Below, one piece after another: positions 63,274 through 64,000 of a stretch of 64,000 nt of DNA. The number at the start of each line of letters is the position of its first letter. Position 1 is the first letter of the stretch. Source of the stretch: Coleofasciculus sp. LEGE 07092 (GTDB lineage Bacteria; Cyanobacteriota; Cyanobacteriia; Cyanobacteriales; Coleofasciculaceae); the NCBI RefSeq assembly GCF_015207375.1, contig NZ_JADEWY010000001.1, positions 1-64,000 on the forward strand. The letters run 5' to 3'. A program made the translations under genes and the position numbers. The notes under the pieces were generated by a model. The model was not told the DNA's origin. It did not search any database and saw only the letters and a list, made by a program, of their open reading frames with translations.

Positions 63274-64000
63274 TTAACTCAATTCTCTAAATACTTTTGC
63301 AATTTCCTCTACGACCACTCTCTGACTAAAATATTTCTCTGCAACAGTTCGTCCTTGTTTGCCGTATTCATCAGCTAATTCTCTATTTTTAAAAAACAGG
63401 ACAAGAGCTTCATACCAATCCGAGTTGTTCATCGCCTCTATCCCTAAGTTTCCTAAAGCAAGTACTTCTGCATTCATACCCACAGGAGAAACAATAACGG
63501 GTATACCACACGCCATATATTGAAGCATTTTGAAACTGCATTTTCCCTTAGTCCATTCGTTATCTGGCAAAGGCATTAGACCCACATCCATTTGTTTTAC
63601 GACGTCCGCTTCTGTAGCTGGAAACCAAGGGATATATCGGACTCTATCACTAGGTAAAGATTTAAAAAATGGTGGTTTATCCGCCATAATTAAAAGCTCT
63701 GATTCAGCAAATTTATTCATAAACTCCCGTAAGGGGGCTTCAATAGTTTTCAAGTATCTAAGATTTCCGGCGCTTCCAGTCCAACCAATCACAAACCGGG
63801 TTGATTTCTGTCTTACTTCTGTTAATTCGGGATGGAATCTTTCTGTGTCAATTGCTGTAGGGATTATGCGGATATCGCGGGCATAATCTGCAAACCAATC
63901 TGCTAAGTAACGGTTGCCAGCAATAACTACTTCAGCCAGCTTTGCGATTGAACTAATGGATTGAGATACACGTTTTGCGTATAACCTTTCCGAAGAGTAT
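63274..64000 (-). CDS. glycosyltransferase family 4 (5' end cut by window edge)
   Basis: The frame is open to position 64000, so the gene begins outside; a GTG at 63792 is internal. About 241 residues are visible: VVIAGNRYLADWFADYA...IPTAIDTERFHP, FVIGWTGSAGNLRYLKTIEAPLREFMNKF (GT-B linker) and MDVGLMPLPDNEWTKGKCSFKMLQYMACGIPVIVSPVGMNAEVL, where KCSFKMLQYMACGIPV is the donor-sugar-binding motif (E replaced by K-x-L-Q). Twelve bases separate it from 62182-63261, so they are in one operon. Confidence 0.85.
   Translation of the reverse strand, partial: YSSERLYAKRVSQSISSIAKLAEVVIAGNRYLADWFADYARDIRIIPTAIDTERFHPELTEVRQKSTRFVIGWTGSAGNLRYLKTIEAPLREFMNKFAESELLIMADKPPFFKSLPSDRVRYIPWFPATEADVVKQMDVGLMPLPDNEWTKGKCSFKMLQYMACGIPVIVSPVGMNAEVLALGNLGIEAMNNSDWYEALVLFFKNRELADEYGKQGRTVAEKYFSQRVVVEEIAKVFRELS

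Overview
The window is chromosomal DNA of a cyanobacterium. The evidence is the dense scatter of GCGATCGC-type (HIP1) octamers together with oxygenic-phototroph genes: gun4, rpaB, a CCB2/CCB4-type cytochrome b6 assembly factor, ictB, desD, glucosylglycerol hydrolase, DUF2555 beside coaBC, and an NtcA-type promoter before a PII gene. Several pentapeptide-repeat genes, a HetZ-related protein, an intein-bearing class II ribonucleotide reductase and many dispersed palindromes fit a large-genome filamentous cyanobacterium (inference; no rRNA is present). No tRNA, rRNA or CRISPR array was recognised.

Layout. 0-7.3 kb: an M16 peptidase pair (one subunit without the zinc motif), a structured intergenic element, a pentapeptide protein, PcrA helicase, a 94-bp MITE-like element and a VOC-fold protein. 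7.4-14.1 kb is an accessory island of small and broken genes: a degenerate GGDEF protein, a truncated VapC with its antitoxin, a 3'-truncated pentapeptide/membrane protein, an integron-type integrase remnant beside an attC-like palindrome, an aspartic-protease pair, a DUF433 antitoxin with a frameshifted DUF5615 toxin, a large pentapeptide protein and about 1 kb of non-coding DNA with a perfect 19-bp hairpin. 14.1-20.6 kb: CHAD protein with a coupled leader peptide, Crp-family regulator, esterase, DUF2555-coaBC, a GGCT-fold protein and a secreted three-repeat protein. 21.1-26 kb is an Lpt-type lipid export cluster (lptA-like, lptB, HAD phosphatase, LptF/G permease) and a membrane-anchored disordered protein. 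26-36 kb: icd, a second structured RNA-like element, a NarL-type regulator, gun4, a histidine-kinase-like protein without its phosphoacceptor His, gghA and ictB. 36-44 kb: a divergent PII behind an NtcA site, nrdJ with an intein, a 288-bp duplication bracketing a pentapeptide gene, a PPOX flavoprotein, cysE and a secreted protein. 44-51.5 kb: hybrid histidine kinase, HetZ-related protein, PilB-like protein without the ATPase core, [2Fe-2S] protein and SLH protein. 51.6-64 kb: desD, a membrane protein, an operon of a WWW-repeat/TPR membrane protein and a membrane WD40 protein, DUF456, CCB factor, rpaB/radA, a pyruvyltransferase-like gene and two glycosyltransferases.

Strongest leads: the 288-bp direct duplication whose two ends fall on HIP1 sites; two loci with the same crossed-helix (pseudoknot) topology that could be orphan HEARO/omega-RNA elements; an in-frame palindrome inside the nrdJ intein; the attC-like site beside an integrase remnant; and the WWW-repeat/WD40 membrane operon as a possible undescribed system. 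All functional calls rest on reading motifs; no database search was possible.
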